Source: JAOUEA01 sp035249905 (GTDB lineage: Bacteria; Actinomycetota; UBA4738; HRBIN12). Taken from it: a DNA stretch of 64,000 bases. Positions 10,186-20,066 of the stretch are shown here, piece by piece. The stretch spans positions 24,902-88,901 of the forward strand of contig DATFFT010000095.1 of assembly GCA_035249905.1 (NCBI GenBank), in the 5' to 3' direction. The notes under the pieces were generated by a model. It was not told where the DNA came from, searched no databases, and worked only from the letters and a program-made list of their open reading frames with translations. Both the position numbers and the translations under genes were made by a program. Within the stretch, counting starts at the first letter, position 1. Each line of letters begins with the position of its first letter.

Positions 10186-11124
10186 TCAGCCGGCAGCGAT
10201 CGCCACGACCAACGTCGGCATCACGGTATAGCCCGAGGCACCGGACTTGAGCGCCCGATCGGCCTCGGCGGCGCGCTCGTGCAGCCGCAGGAGCTGCGTC
10301 ATGGAGTAACGCCGGGCCTGCTGCTGGTAGCGCCTGGCCTGCCACTCGAACCGGAGCCCCGCCCGCTTCGCGAGCTCGGCAGGAGGCATGCGGTCGGGAA
10401 GCGACCGAACACGGATCAGGTCACGGAGCCGGCTCGCGACGCCGCCCAGCACCTTGAGCGGGTCGTCGCCGCCTTCCTCGAGGGAGCGCCAGGACCGGAT
10501 CGCGCCGGGCAGATCACGCGAGAACGCCCGGTCGCACATGTCCCAGACCTTCTGTTCGCCCAACCCACGGAACTGCTGCGCGACGATCGCGGGGGTGACC
10601 CGCTGCCCGTGGAACGCCGCCTCGAGCTGCTGCAGGGCGGCCACGAGCTGCCCCGGCTCCTCACCGAGGATCTCGACGAGCGCACGAGCCGCGGTCACCG
10701 AGAGATCGAGGCCGATCGTGTCGGCGCGACGCGCGAGCCACGGCTCGAGATCCCTCCGCTTGATCTCGATGTGGACGACGTCGCCCACGGGCTTGACGAG
10801 CTTGTCGAGCGCTGCCGGCACCTTGCCGCGCTCGGCGACCTGGGCGCAGATCACGAGCTGCGCGTCGGGGTCGGGCGAGGCGAGGTAGGTAGCGAGCTCG
10901 GCGGTCGCGTCCTTCGTGAGCGAGCGTGCGCCGGCGATCAAGAGCGCCCGTGATTCACCGAACAACGAGGGGGTCGCGAGATCCTGTAACTCACCGCCCT
11001 GCCAGTCCTCGGCGTCGACCTCGATCGGACGCAGGTCGCCCAGGCGGGCGAGCGCCGCCTCACGCAGGAGGAAGGCGTCTTCCCCCCACAGCAACGCGAT
11101 CGGAGCCGGCGAGCGGGGCGACAT
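10186..11124 (-). CDS. holA: DNA polymerase III subunit delta
   Basis: Clamp-loader delta subunit of about 312 residues. The N-terminus MSPRSPAPIALLWGEDAFLL corresponds to the family P-loop-like entry strand, and the C-terminal half holds the typical RRDLEPWL, QQLEAAF and EQKVWDMCDRAF segments. The frame continues upstream antisense to comEC, so the ATG at 11124 is taken. It is the last gene of a comEA-comEC-holA minus-strand operon, 35 bases after comEC, an order seen across Gram-positive bacteria. Confidence 0.9.
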   Translation of the reverse strand: MSPRSPAPIALLWGEDAFLLREAALARLGDLRPIEVDAEDWQGGELQDLATPSLFGESRALLIAGARSLTKDATAELATYLASPDPDAQLVICAQVAERGKVPAALDKLVKPVGDVVHIEIKRRDLEPWLARRADTIGLDLSVTAARALVEILGEEPGQLVAALQQLEAAFHGQRVTPAIVAQQFRGLGEQKVWDMCDRAFSRDLPGAIRSWRSLEEGGDDPLKVLGGVASRLRDLIRVRSLPDRMPPAELAKRAGLRFEWQARRYQQQARRYSMTQLLRLHERAAEADRALKSGASGYTVMPTLVVAIAAG

Positions 11125-11159
11125 GTGGAGATGGTAGCGCCAGGCCGTGACGCCCCGGA

Positions 11160-13571
11160 TCACCGCTGCCCGGTCACGACCGCCGAGCCGCCCTCGAAGG
11201 TGATCGTCACGGTGCCACGCTCGTCGGTGCGCCACACGGCCGACCCGGCCCCGGCCAGCGCGTCGAGCGTGCTCGGCACGGGGTGTCCGTACGTGTTCTC
11301 GCCGACGCTCACGACCGCGACGGGGGCCCCGACCGCGTCGAAGAACTCGGCGACCGAGGTCGCCGCCCCATGATGAGGCACCTTCAAGACGTCGGCGCGG
11401 AGGTCGAGGCCGGCCTCGTCGCGCTGCTCGAGCAACCATTCCTGGGCGGGCTCCTCCGGCTCCGTCGCGAACAGCACGACGTCGTCGCCACGGCTGAGCC
11501 GGATCACCAGGGCGTCGTTGTTCGTGTCGGACTCGGTGCCCGAATAGCACTCGTGCGGCGAGAGCACGTCGAGCCGCACGTCGCCCGCGACGAACGACTC
11601 GCCCGCCCACGGGGTGCGGCTGTCGATGTCCTCGTCGGCGATCGCTCGATCGAGCTCCACCTGCAGCGCCGAGGTCGTCGGACATCCCGATCGCAGCACG
11701 ACACCGACCTGGAAGCGAGCGAGCACGGCCGGCAGCCCGACGAAGTGGTCGGCATGGGGGTGGCTCGCGACCACCACGTCGAGGCGTTTCACACCGAGCG
11801 CGGCGAGCTCGGTGGCGACCTGCTCCTCGTCGGGGCCGCCGTCGATCAGCACCGTCACACCGCCTGGGGTCGTGACGAGGGCTGCATCGCCCTGGCCGAC
11901 ATCGAAGACCCGCACGGTGAGCGAGGACGGCGGGCCGGCCGAAGTGGCCGAGTTCCAGACGAGGAGCGGCAACGCCAGCGCCCCGACGAGAACCACCCGT
12001 CGTGACGGCCTCCACCCGGTTCGTAGCGCGACCGTGAAGGCGGCCACGAGGGCGGAACCCACGGCCAGCACGAGCGGTCCGCCGCGCGAGGTGATGTGGG
12101 CCACGGGCGCACGCCCGGCGACGTTGGCGATGAGCTCGAGCGCGCGCATCGGCACCTGCGCTGCGAGCCCGACGAGGTGCCCGAGAGGCTCGGAGACGAT
12201 GCCCATGCCGGCGGCGAGGAGCCCCAGCAGGAGCGAGGGCGCGACCGTCGGGGCCGCGAGCACGTTGGCCAGCAACGTGACCCCGGGCACGTCGTGGAAG
12301 TGGAAGAGCAGGACCGGAGTCACCCCGAGCTGGGCGGCCAGCGTCGTGCCGGCCGCCGCCGCGACCGGCCGAGGCATCACCCGCTCGAACCGCTCGCCGA
12401 GCGGGGCGGCCATCGCCACCATGCCGGCGGTGGCCAGCACCGACAGCTGGAAGCCGATCGACAGCACGAGCACCGGCTGCAGGATCAGCAGCGCCAGCAC
12501 GGCACCCGCGAGCACGACCGCGGTCGATCGAGCACGTCCGAGCAGCAGCCCGATCAGGGTGAGCGCGCTCATCGCCCCCGCCCGCATCACCGACGGCTCC
12601 GCGCCGGTCAGCACGACGATGAAGGCGACGGTTCCCAGTCCGATCGCGACCTGCGCGGGCCTCGGAAGCCCGATCATCGTGACGAGAGCGAGCACGGGAC
12701 CGAGCACCATCGCGACGTTGCCGCCCGAGACGACGAGCAGGTGCGTGAGGCCGGTCGCCTTGAAGTCTCGTTCCACACTGGGATCGAGGTGCGAGTCGTC
12801 GCCGAGCGCGAGACCCATCAGCAGCCCTGCCTCCCTGGCGGGGAAGATGGCCTCGATCGATTGGCCGACCGTCTCACGCACCGCCTGGGTCGATCGCACG
12901 AACGGATCCGGTGAGCCCCCGACGCGTTCGACCTCGCTCGCTCGGAGCGTCACCGCGACGCCCTTCGCGTGGAGCGCGTCGAGGAACTCAGGATCGTCGG
13001 GTACCTGGAGCGCCCCGTCGATCCGGACGAGGTCGCCCCGGACGGCCGAGGGGGGATCCTCGTCTCCGGAGAGCCAGATCGTTTCGCGGAGCGAGCTCGC
13101 CGAACCGTCGGCCATGCGCACGAGCCGCACGTCGGCCAACGCATGCCATCCGAGCGCACCCGGCCGCGGATCCTCCCGAAGCGTGGCCTCGGCCTCGACG
13201 CGGTCGGGAGCCATCGCGGCGAGCGGGGACGATCCGAGCCGCTGCCCGGCGATCAGCGCCCAGCAGACCCCCGTGGCCGAGACCCCGCCCAGCACGAGGG
13301 CGGTCACGGCCACGATCGACCCACCGGGACGACGCATCGGCGGCGTCACCCCCTGGACGACGCCGGCGGGGCGAAGCGCCTCGGGCACGAGACCTGCGAC
13401 CGCGACTGGATCGTGTCGGCGGACCGCCGGAGCGGCGATCGCGGCCGCGGCCAGCGACGCGAGACCCAGGAGCCCCGGGACCCACGTCGCCCACGAGCGG
13501 GCGGGGCCGAAGCCCGCGAGCAACCCTGCCCACCACGCGGCCGTCGCGACCGGCAGCAGCCACGCGCTCAT
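11160..13571 (-). CDS. comEC: ComEC/Rec2 family competence channel protein
   Basis: Large polytopic membrane protein of about 803 residues, the DNA-translocation channel of transformation. An N-terminal membrane/OB region is followed by the competence domain (LMGLALGDDSHLDPSVERDF; THLLVVSGGNVAM) with many hydrophobic helices. A C-terminal metallo-beta-lactamase-like domain carries the zinc motif HPHADHF and later KVPHHGAATS, so this domain keeps its nuclease-type residues. The ATG at 13571 overlaps the comEA TGA (ATGA). Whether the organism is naturally competent is not shown. Confidence 0.92.
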   Translation of the reverse strand: MSAWLLPVATAAWWAGLLAGFGPARSWATWVPGLLGLASLAAAAIAAPAVRRHDPVAVAGLVPEALRPAGVVQGVTPPMRRPGGSIVAVTALVLGGVSATGVCWALIAGQRLGSSPLAAMAPDRVEAEATLREDPRPGALGWHALADVRLVRMADGSASSLRETIWLSGDEDPPSAVRGDLVRIDGALQVPDDPEFLDALHAKGVAVTLRASEVERVGGSPDPFVRSTQAVRETVGQSIEAIFPAREAGLLMGLALGDDSHLDPSVERDFKATGLTHLLVVSGGNVAMVLGPVLALVTMIGLPRPAQVAIGLGTVAFIVVLTGAEPSVMRAGAMSALTLIGLLLGRARSTAVVLAGAVLALLILQPVLVLSIGFQLSVLATAGMVAMAAPLGERFERVMPRPVAAAAGTTLAAQLGVTPVLLFHFHDVPGVTLLANVLAAPTVAPSLLLGLLAAGMGIVSEPLGHLVGLAAQVPMRALELIANVAGRAPVAHITSRGGPLVLAVGSALVAAFTVALRTGWRPSRRVVLVGALALPLLVWNSATSAGPPSSLTVRVFDVGQGDAALVTTPGGVTVLIDGGPDEEQVATELAALGVKRLDVVVASHPHADHFVGLPAVLARFQVGVVLRSGCPTTSALQVELDRAIADEDIDSRTPWAGESFVAGDVRLDVLSPHECYSGTESDTNNDALVIRLSRGDDVVLFATEPEEPAQEWLLEQRDEAGLDLRADVLKVPHHGAATSVAEFFDAVGAPVAVVSVGENTYGHPVPSTLDALAGAGSAVWRTDERGTVTITFEGGSAVVTGQR

Positions 13572-14200
13572 ACCGTGACCTGGTCGCGGATCTCCTCCAG
13601 GGTCGCGGGGCCGATGCCGCTCACGCTCTCGAGGTCGTCGACCGACGCGAACGGCCCATTGTCGGTGCGGTAGTCGACGATCGCCGCGGCGAGCACCTCG
13701 CCGATGCCCGAGAGCGCTTCGAGCTCGGTCGCGCTGGCCGTGTTGACGTTGATCAACGATCCGCTCGAGGCGTCCGATCCCGTCGCTCCGGGGACCGCGG
13801 CGGCGGGGCCGGCAGCCCCCTGCTTCGGGACGATCACCTGTGAGCCGTCGGTGAGCGGCGCGGCGAGGTTCAGAACGCTGAGGTCGGCGCCTTTGCGCGG
13901 GCCCCCGGCACGCTCGACCGCGTCGATGACCCGATCGCCCTGCGCGAACTCGTAGACCCCGGGCTGGTGCACCCACCCGGTCACGTCGACGATGATCGGT
14001 GGACCGGTAGGAGAGGCTTCCGCGAGGGCGGCGCCCGAGACCGCGGGTGCTTCGCCCTGCGCCTCGGCCGCGATCTGGACCGGCTTCGGAAGCGATCGCA
14101 CGTACCACAGGCCTGCCCCGGCCATCGTGACCCCCACGACTGCGACGAGACCGACCAGCTCACCGCGCGACAGCGTCTCGAGCCGCTCCCTGATGCCCAT
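13568..14200 (-). CDS. comEA: ComEA-like helix-hairpin-helix DNA-binding protein
   Basis: Membrane-anchored DNA receptor for transformation, 210 residues. It has one N-terminal transmembrane helix (VGLVAVVGVTMAGAGLWYV), then a SLBB-like domain (VDVTGWVHQPGVYEFAQGDRV) and a C-terminal double helix-hairpin-helix (INVNTASATELEALSGIG ... VSGIGPATLEEIRDQV). Length and domain order are standard for actinobacterial ComEA. It is coupled to comEC and divergent from the molybdoenzyme gene at 14296. Confidence 0.93.
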   Translation of the reverse strand: MGIRERLETLSRGELVGLVAVVGVTMAGAGLWYVRSLPKPVQIAAEAQGEAPAVSGAALAEASPTGPPIIVDVTGWVHQPGVYEFAQGDRVIDAVERAGGPRKGADLSVLNLAAPLTDGSQVIVPKQGAAGPAAAVPGATGSDASSGSLINVNTASATELEALSGIGEVLAAAIVDYRTDNGPFASVDDLESVSGIGPATLEEIRDQVTV

Positions 14201-14295
14201 GCGCCGACGCTAGGGACCTCCACCCGGGACGTCGGTGACCCTCGTCACATCCCGGCGCGTTCGCGTCGACGGCCTGGGCGTGGTTGCATCCGGAC

Positions 14296-15384
14296 ATGGA
14301 GCGACTCCGAGAGGACGGGATCGGGCTGGACGAGCTCGCGCAGGCGACCAGGAACCATGGCATGCCGCTGGAGGCGCTCCGAGCCGACATCACGCCCGCG
14401 GGTCTGCACTACGTGTTGATCCACTATGACGTGCCGTTCCTCGACGAGTCGACACATGCGCTCTCGCTCGAGGGATTCGATCGGCCACTCAGCCTGACCC
14501 TCGACGAGCTGCGATCGCGGCCGTCCGTGACCATGCCGGTCACGTTCGAGTGCGCCGGCAACGGCCGTGCCCTGTTCGACGCGCGTCCGTTCAGCCAGCC
14601 ATGGCTGCTCGAAGCGGTCGGCACGGCCGAATGGACCGGGACCCCGCTCGCCGGCGTGCTCCACGACGTCGGTGTGCCGGCAGGCACCGGCGAGCTGCTG
14701 TTCACGGGCGTGGATCGCGGCGTCGAGGGCGGCGAGGAGCAATCGTACGAGCGGGCGCTCTCACTCGATGAGGCGATGCGCGACGAGGTGCTGCTGGTCT
14801 ACGCGATGAACGGCCGGGCACTGGCGCCGCAACACGGCGGTCCTCTCCGCCTGCTCGTGCCGGGCTGGTACGGCATGACGAACGTCAAGTGGCTCGCCCG
14901 CATCATCGCGCTGAGCGCTCCGTACGAGGGGTACCAGAACGCGGTCGCCTACCGGCTGCGCACCGATCCCGACGAACGGGGCGAGCCGGTCTCGCGGATG
15001 CGGGTGCGATCGTTGATGGCCCCGCCCGGCATCCCGACCTTTCCCGAGCGCGAGCGCGTCGTCCCCTCCGGCCCGACGACGCTCGAAGGCAGAGCATGGT
15101 CCGGCACGGCGCCGATCGAGCGCGTCGAGGTGAGCGTCGACGGATGCGAACGCTGGAGCGATGCCGCGCTCGAGCCCGCGCCCTCTCCGTCCGCGTGGCA
15201 TCGGTGGACGTTCGACTGGACCGCGACCCCCGGGATCCACGAGGTGGCGTGCAGGGCCACCGACGCCGACGGCGTGACCCAGCCGCTGGAGGCCGAGCCG
15301 AACCTCGGCGGCTACGCGAACAACGCGGTGCACCGCGTGCGCGTGACCGTGACCGATCGACCCCGACGGATCAGCGCTTCGTGA
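14296..15384 (+). CDS. Sulfite oxidase-like molybdopterin-dependent oxidoreductase
   Basis: Cytoplasmic protein of about 362 residues with an oxidoreductase molybdopterin-binding domain (residues ~35-215) followed by a Mo-co dimerisation domain (~235-355), the two-domain core of sulfite oxidases. Cys86 in FECAGNGR is the molybdenum-ligating cysteine. PGWYGMTNVKWL is a family hallmark. There is no haem domain, Tat signal or transmembrane segment, unlike YedY or animal sulfite oxidase, so the electron acceptor is unknown. The ATG at 14296 was chosen over an in-frame TTG twelve bases upstream. Its 3' end overlaps the convergent leuS by 14 bases. Sulfite is the likely but unproven substrate; it may be relevant to the sulfonate-forming operon 5 kb away. 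Confidence 0.85.
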   Translation: MERLREDGIGLDELAQATRNHGMPLEALRADITPAGLHYVLIHYDVPFLDESTHALSLEGFDRPLSLTLDELRSRPSVTMPVTFECAGNGRALFDARPFSQPWLLEAVGTAEWTGTPLAGVLHDVGVPAGTGELLFTGVDRGVEGGEEQSYERALSLDEAMRDEVLLVYAMNGRALAPQHGGPLRLLVPGWYGMTNVKWLARIIALSAPYEGYQNAVAYRLRTDPDERGEPVSRMRVRSLMAPPGIPTFPERERVVPSGPTTLEGRAWSGTAPIERVEVSVDGCERWSDAALEPAPSPSAWHRWTFDWTATPGIHEVACRATDADGVTQPLEAEPNLGGYANNAVHRVRVTVTDRPRRISAS

Positions 15385-17833
15385 CGACGTTCACCAGCTT
15401 CGGGGCACGCACGACTTCCTTCACGACCTCGCGGCCGTCGATCGCCGCCTGAACCTTCCGGCTCGCACGGGCGAGCTCCAGCGCGCCGTCGTCGTCGATA
15501 TCGGCGGGCACCTCCGCCTTGTCGCGGAGCTTCCCGTCGACCTGGAACACCATCGTGACGGTGTCCTCGACGGTCAGGGCCGGGTCGAAAGACGGCCACG
15601 GCGACGCGTGGACCGATGCCGGCTCGCCAAGGTCGACACGCCAGAGCTCCTCCGCAGCGAAGGGCGCGAACGGCGCGAGCATCTGCACGAGCGCGCGGGC
15701 GGCGTCGAGCGCTCCCCCGCCGGCGTCGATCGCCGCGCGCATCTCGTTCGTCAGCACCTGCAGCTTCGAGATCGCGATGTTGAAGCGGAAGCGGTCGAGA
15801 TCGTCGGTCACGCCACGGATCGTCTTGTGCGTGAGCCGCACGAGCGACTCCGGCTCCGGGGACGAGGCCCCACGCTCCACGGCCTCGCCCACCGCGGCGA
15901 AGACCCGTCCGAGCCACGAGTGCACGCCGGGACGCCGGTCGGGGTCGTCCCCGGCGATCAGCTTCCAGTCGATGTCGTCCTCGAACGGGCCCGCGAAGAG
16001 CATGATCAGGCGCATCGAGTCGGCGCCCCAGCGTTCCACCAGCGGCATCGGCTCGACGATGTTGCCCTTGGACTTGCTCATCGAGGCGCCGTCGAAGATC
16101 ACCTGGCCCTGGTTCATGAGCCGCGGGAACGGCTCGGTGAACCCGACCATGCCGAGGTCGTAGAGCACCTTGGTGAAGAACCGCGTGTAGAGCAGGTGCA
16201 GGATCGCATGCTCGACCCCGCCCGTGTACTGGCCGACGGGCATCCATCGATCGACGTCCTCGCGGCGGAACGGGCCGCCCTCGTAGCCGGGCGAGCAGTA
16301 CCGGAAGAGGTACCAGCTCGAATCCACGAAGGTGTCCATCGTGTCGGTGTCGCGCGTCGCCTCGCCGCCGCACGACGGGCACCGCACGTGCTTCCACGTG
16401 GGATGGCGCGCGAGCGGGCTCTCCCCGCCCAGCCGGAAGTCGGCGTCGTCGGGCAGCAGCACGGGAAGCTCGTCGTCGGGCACCGGCACCTCCCCGCACG
16501 TGGGGCAATGCACGATCGGGATCGGAGCGCCCCAGTACCGCTGACGCGAGAGCAGCCAGTCGCGCAGGCGGAAGTTCACGGTCGCCTCGCCGCGCCCCTC
16601 CTGCTCGAGCCAGGCCGTGACCTTCGCGATCGACGCAGGCGACGGCTCTCCGTCGAAGGGACCGCTGTTGACCATGACCCCGTCGTGAGGCATCGCCTCG
16701 GTCATCGAGTCGGGGTCGACAGGATCGGATCCCTCAGGTTGGATCACCACCCGCACCGGCAGCCCGTGCTGCCGTGCGAACGCGAAGTCGCGCTCGTCGT
16801 GCGCGGGCACGGCCATGATCGCGCCGGTGCCGTACTCCATCAGCACGTAGGGCGCGGCGTACACTGGCACGCGCTCGCCGTTCACAGGGTTCACGGCGTG
16901 CACGCCGAGGGAAGCGCCCTCCTTCGTGTCGACAGCCTCGCGCTCGGCGGTGGACGTGCGCCGGGCCCGCTCGACGAGCGGTTCGACGTCGTCCCACGTG
17001 CCGCCCAGCTTCGCGAGTCGCTCGACCGAGGGGTGCTCGACCGAGAACACGAAGAACGTCACGCCCCACAGCGTGTCGGGGCGGGTCGTGAAGACCTCGA
17101 TCTCCTCGCCGGTCTCCTCGATCGAGAACGCGACGCTCGCACCCTCGCTTCGGCCGATCCAGTTGCGCTGCATCGTCAACACGCGCTCCGGCCACTCGTC
17201 GAGCGTGTCGATGTCGTCGAGCAGCCGCTGCGCGTACTCGGTGATCTTGAAGAACCACTGCGTCAGGTTCCGGCGTTCCACGGTCGCGCCGCAGCGCTCG
17301 CATGCCCCCTGGATCACTTGCTCGTTCGCGAGCACGGTCTGGTCGTTCGGACACCAGTTGACCGGCGATGCCTTCCGGTAGGCGAGCCCTCGCTCGAAGA
17401 ACCGCAGGAACAGCCACTGGGTCCACCGGTAGTACGCGGGCTCGTGCACCGCGAGCCGCCTGGTCCAGTCGAACGACATGCCCATCCGCCGGAACGACCG
17501 CCCCTGCTGCTCGATGTTCGCGTCGGTCCAGGCCCGCGGGTCCGCGCCGCGCTTGATCGCCGCGTTCTCGGCCGGGAGCCCGAAGGAATCCCATCCGATC
17601 GGATGCAGCACGTTGTAGCCACGCATCCACCGGTAGCGCGCGACCACGTCGCCTCCGGTGAACGCCTCGGCGTGGCCCATGTGCAGGTCGCCGGACGGAT
17701 AGGGGTACATGTCGAGCGCGTAGAAGCGAGGCCGCTCGTCGCCCGGATCGTCGGAGGCCCGATACAGGTCCTCGTCGGCCCACGCCTGCTGCCACTTGGG
17801 CTCGATCTCGCTCGGTTCGTACCGCCTGCTCAT
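15371..17833 (-). CDS. leuS: Leucyl-tRNA synthetase
   Basis: Class Ia aminoacyl-tRNA synthetase of 820 residues. The HIGH-type motif is HMGH within MYPYPSGDLHMGHAEAFTGG, and MSKSKGN supplies the KMSKS motif. A CP1 editing domain with TTRPDTLWGVTF and zinc-finger-like CxxC pairs (CERCGATV, CPTC, CPSC) is present, and the C-terminal anticodon-binding domain is complete. It lies 27 bases downstream of the saccharopine-dehydrogenase-like gene on the same strand. Confidence 0.97.
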   Translation of the reverse strand: MSRRYEPSEIEPKWQQAWADEDLYRASDDPGDERPRFYALDMYPYPSGDLHMGHAEAFTGGDVVARYRWMRGYNVLHPIGWDSFGLPAENAAIKRGADPRAWTDANIEQQGRSFRRMGMSFDWTRRLAVHEPAYYRWTQWLFLRFFERGLAYRKASPVNWCPNDQTVLANEQVIQGACERCGATVERRNLTQWFFKITEYAQRLLDDIDTLDEWPERVLTMQRNWIGRSEGASVAFSIEETGEEIEVFTTRPDTLWGVTFFVFSVEHPSVERLAKLGGTWDDVEPLVERARRTSTAEREAVDTKEGASLGVHAVNPVNGERVPVYAAPYVLMEYGTGAIMAVPAHDERDFAFARQHGLPVRVVIQPEGSDPVDPDSMTEAMPHDGVMVNSGPFDGEPSPASIAKVTAWLEQEGRGEATVNFRLRDWLLSRQRYWGAPIPIVHCPTCGEVPVPDDELPVLLPDDADFRLGGESPLARHPTWKHVRCPSCGGEATRDTDTMDTFVDSSWYLFRYCSPGYEGGPFRREDVDRWMPVGQYTGGVEHAILHLLYTRFFTKVLYDLGMVGFTEPFPRLMNQGQVIFDGASMSKSKGNIVEPMPLVERWGADSMRLIMLFAGPFEDDIDWKLIAGDDPDRRPGVHSWLGRVFAAVGEAVERGASSPEPESLVRLTHKTIRGVTDDLDRFRFNIAISKLQVLTNEMRAAIDAGGGALDAARALVQMLAPFAPFAAEELWRVDLGEPASVHASPWPSFDPALTVEDTVTMVFQVDGKLRDKAEVPADIDDDGALELARASRKVQAAIDGREVVKEVVRAPKLVNVVTKR

Positions 17834-17860
17834 GTCGCAGATGGTAGCGGCGCCGCGACC

Positions 17861-19084
17861 TCAGACGGCGCCGGGGCTCATCTCGACCATGCCCCATGGG
17901 CTCCCGTACTCGTTGAGCAGGTCCATGAACGGCACGGCGTCGAACGCCTCGGGGCCCAGCACCCCGGCGCCGGACCACGTGCCGCTCGCGAGGAGCTCCA
18001 GGCCGATCACGGGATTGATCGCGGTCTGCCAGACGACCGCTTGGGCGCCGTCGTCCTTCCACGTCTGCTCGTTGTCGACCACGTGGTACAGGTAGACCTC
18101 CCGCGGTGAACCGTCGGTGCCGATGCCCGCGACCCACGTGCCCGCGCATGTCTTCCCCGTCATCCGGTCGCCGAGCGTCATGGGGTCGGGCAGCGCTGCC
18201 GCGACGACGTCGCGGGGCGACACCTCCGTGTCACGCACCCGGACCTTCTCCACCCGGTCGAGGCCGAGCTTGGCGAGGGTCGCGAGCACCTGGATGAACT
18301 CGTCGCCCAGGCCGTACTTGAACGTGGCCCGCGAACAGTCGATCCACCGAGGCACGAGGAGCACCTCCTCGTGCTCGACGTTCACGCACTCGACGTCTCC
18401 GATGCCCTCGGGGAACGTGAACGTCTCGGGCTCGCTGAACGGAGCGGTCGTGAACCAGCCGCGGTCGCTCTCCCAGATCACCGGCGGATTCAGGCATTCC
18501 TCGATCGTGGTCCAGATCGAGAACGTCGGAGCGAAGTCGTACCCCTCGATCTCGAGGTTCGCGCCGTCGCGCACCCCGATCTGGTCGACGACGTCGAACA
18601 GATGGTCGGCCGCGAAGCGGGCGAACACGTCGGCGGCCCCGGGCTCGACGCCGAGCCCGACCAGGGCGAGCGAGCCGCGGTCCTCCCACAGATCGGCCAT
18701 GGCGAACTGGTCGTCGCCGAGCTTCTTCCCCGTCTCCTCGTGCGGCCGCTCGGGATGCGGCTCCGAGAGCGACATCGCCATGTCGAGGTAGTTCACGCCC
18801 GCCTCCAGCGCCCCTCGGAAGATCGGCATCACGAAGCGGGGGTCCGCGGCATTGAGGACCACATCGCACCCGTGCGCTCGGAGGGCCTCGGCGACCTGCG
18901 ACGCATCGGTCGCGTCGAGCCTGGCCGCGGAGAACCTCCCCGGGCCGCCGTACCGATCGGCGACCCGGCGGGCTTTCGACTCGTCGATGTCCGTGAACAC
19001 GATGTGTTCGTAGAAGTCGCGGCGCGCGGCGATCGGGGCGAACGCCGATCCGACCCCGCCCGAGCCCACCACAAGGATCCTCAC
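17861..19084 (-). CDS. Saccharopine dehydrogenase-like NAD(P)-binding oxidoreductase
   Basis: Oxidoreductase of about 407 residues of the saccharopine dehydrogenase/homospermidine-synthase-like superfamily. The N-terminal Rossmann motif GSGGVGSAF lies at residues ~7-15, and the second domain contains the family-like RDTEVSPRDVVAAALPDPM and GTDGSPREVYLYHVVDNEQ segments. A strong AGGAGG lies just upstream; it fits either the TTG at 19090 (spacing 4) or the GTG at 19084 (spacing 10), and VRILVVG is the more usual N-terminus. The substrate (saccharopine, carboxynorspermidine or another imine-derived amine) cannot be told from the sequence. It may be co-transcribed with leuS. Confidence 0.8.
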   Translation of the reverse strand: MRILVVGSGGVGSAFAPIAARRDFYEHIVFTDIDESKARRVADRYGGPGRFSAARLDATDASQVAEALRAHGCDVVLNAADPRFVMPIFRGALEAGVNYLDMAMSLSEPHPERPHEETGKKLGDDQFAMADLWEDRGSLALVGLGVEPGAADVFARFAADHLFDVVDQIGVRDGANLEIEGYDFAPTFSIWTTIEECLNPPVIWESDRGWFTTAPFSEPETFTFPEGIGDVECVNVEHEEVLLVPRWIDCSRATFKYGLGDEFIQVLATLAKLGLDRVEKVRVRDTEVSPRDVVAAALPDPMTLGDRMTGKTCAGTWVAGIGTDGSPREVYLYHVVDNEQTWKDDGAQAVVWQTAINPVIGLELLASGTWSGAGVLGPEAFDAVPFMDLLNEYGSPWGMVEMSPGAV

Positions 19085-19173
19085 GCTCAAGCCACCTCCT
19101 GCCCCGTTCCAGCGCGGCGACGGATGGGATGGTAGCCGTGCGGGACCTGCCGCGCCCGTGGCTAGGATGTGCG

Positions 19174-20004
19174 ATGTGCGTGCCATCCCGTTCGGGCATG
19201 CGCACCGACCATCCACGCCCCAGGAGCCCTCCCCTGGTCTCTCTCGAGCGTCTCTCGACCACCAGGAACCTCACCGGCGCGGCGCTGGCCGCGGTGCTCG
19301 TCGCCGCGGTCGTGATCGCGATGGTGGCCGGCGGATCGGAGGACGCGGACCCCCGTGCGAGCCCCGCGTCCGCCGCCGGTATCACCCCGGTCGATCCGAC
19401 GCCCACGCCGGAAGCGCTCGGCCCTTCATGGCCAAAGCGCCTCACGTTCCTCAGCGATTCGGTGGGTCTCGGATCGGTCACGGCGTTGCGAGAGACCATG
19501 CCTCGATGGCGCGTCCGGGTGCTCGGCGAACCGGCGCTGATGCTCGACGATGCCGCCGCCCAGCTCCGGAGCGGCGGACGGCTCGACCGGGTCGTGGTCG
19601 TCGCGCTCGGCTACAACTCGTTGTGGAGACGACGGCGTGTCGATTACGACCTCTTCGCGGAGCGGTTCGATGGGGAGGCAGATCGGCTCTTGCGCGTGAT
19701 CCGGAACAAGGGCGGCCGCAAGATCGTCTGGATCACCCTGCGGGAAGCCTCGAGACCCAACGTCCCTCCTCAAGGGAAGCGGCAGCACGCCACCTACGCC
19801 TGGTACTTCCCCTACGTGAACGAACGGCTCGATCGGCTCGCGGGCGGCAACGGCGACGTGGTGCTCGCGGACTGGGCGGCGATCTCGAACCGGCCCGACA
19901 TCACCTACGACGCGTTCCACCTCGATCCCGACGGGGCGGTGCTGTACGCGAGGCTGATCCGTCGCTCGGTGTTGAGGGCTCCGTACGAGCCGTCGAGGCC
20001 GTGA
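19174..20004 (+). CDS. Membrane-anchored SGNH-hydrolase-like protein
   Basis: Protein of about 276 residues with an N-terminal transmembrane segment (LTGAALAAVLVAAVVIAMVAG, about 33-53), a Pro/Thr-rich linker and an extracytoplasmic domain resembling SGNH/GDSL hydrolases. Block I is FLSDSVGLG (Ser96 as candidate nucleophile) and block V is YDAFHLDPDG with the Asp/His pair. Such domains often act as O-acyltransferase partners or esterases on cell-surface glycans. The start is uncertain: ATG 19174 (with AGGA six bases upstream) or ATG 19198. It ends 62 bases before comA and runs in the same direction, but nothing links it functionally to that operon. Confidence 0.65.
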   Translation: MCVPSRSGMRTDHPRPRSPPLVSLERLSTTRNLTGAALAAVLVAAVVIAMVAGGSEDADPRASPASAAGITPVDPTPTPEALGPSWPKRLTFLSDSVGLGSVTALRETMPRWRVRVLGEPALMLDDAAAQLRSGGRLDRVVVVALGYNSLWRRRRVDYDLFAERFDGEADRLLRVIRNKGGRKIVWITLREASRPNVPPQGKRQHATYAWYFPYVNERLDRLAGGNGDVVLADWAAISNRPDITYDAFHLDPDGAVLYARLIRRSVLRAPYEPSRP

Positions 20005-20066
20005 TCCGAGGCGGCGTGCCGGCCCGGCCGGACTTCACCAAGATGAGACTCATCTACGATAGGCGG

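Noticed and set aside
15608..18109. An 833-codon open frame on the plus strand
   Set aside because: It is antisense to leuS and the saccharopine-dehydrogenase-like gene; its composition (Arg/His/Glu-rich) is typical of shadow frames.
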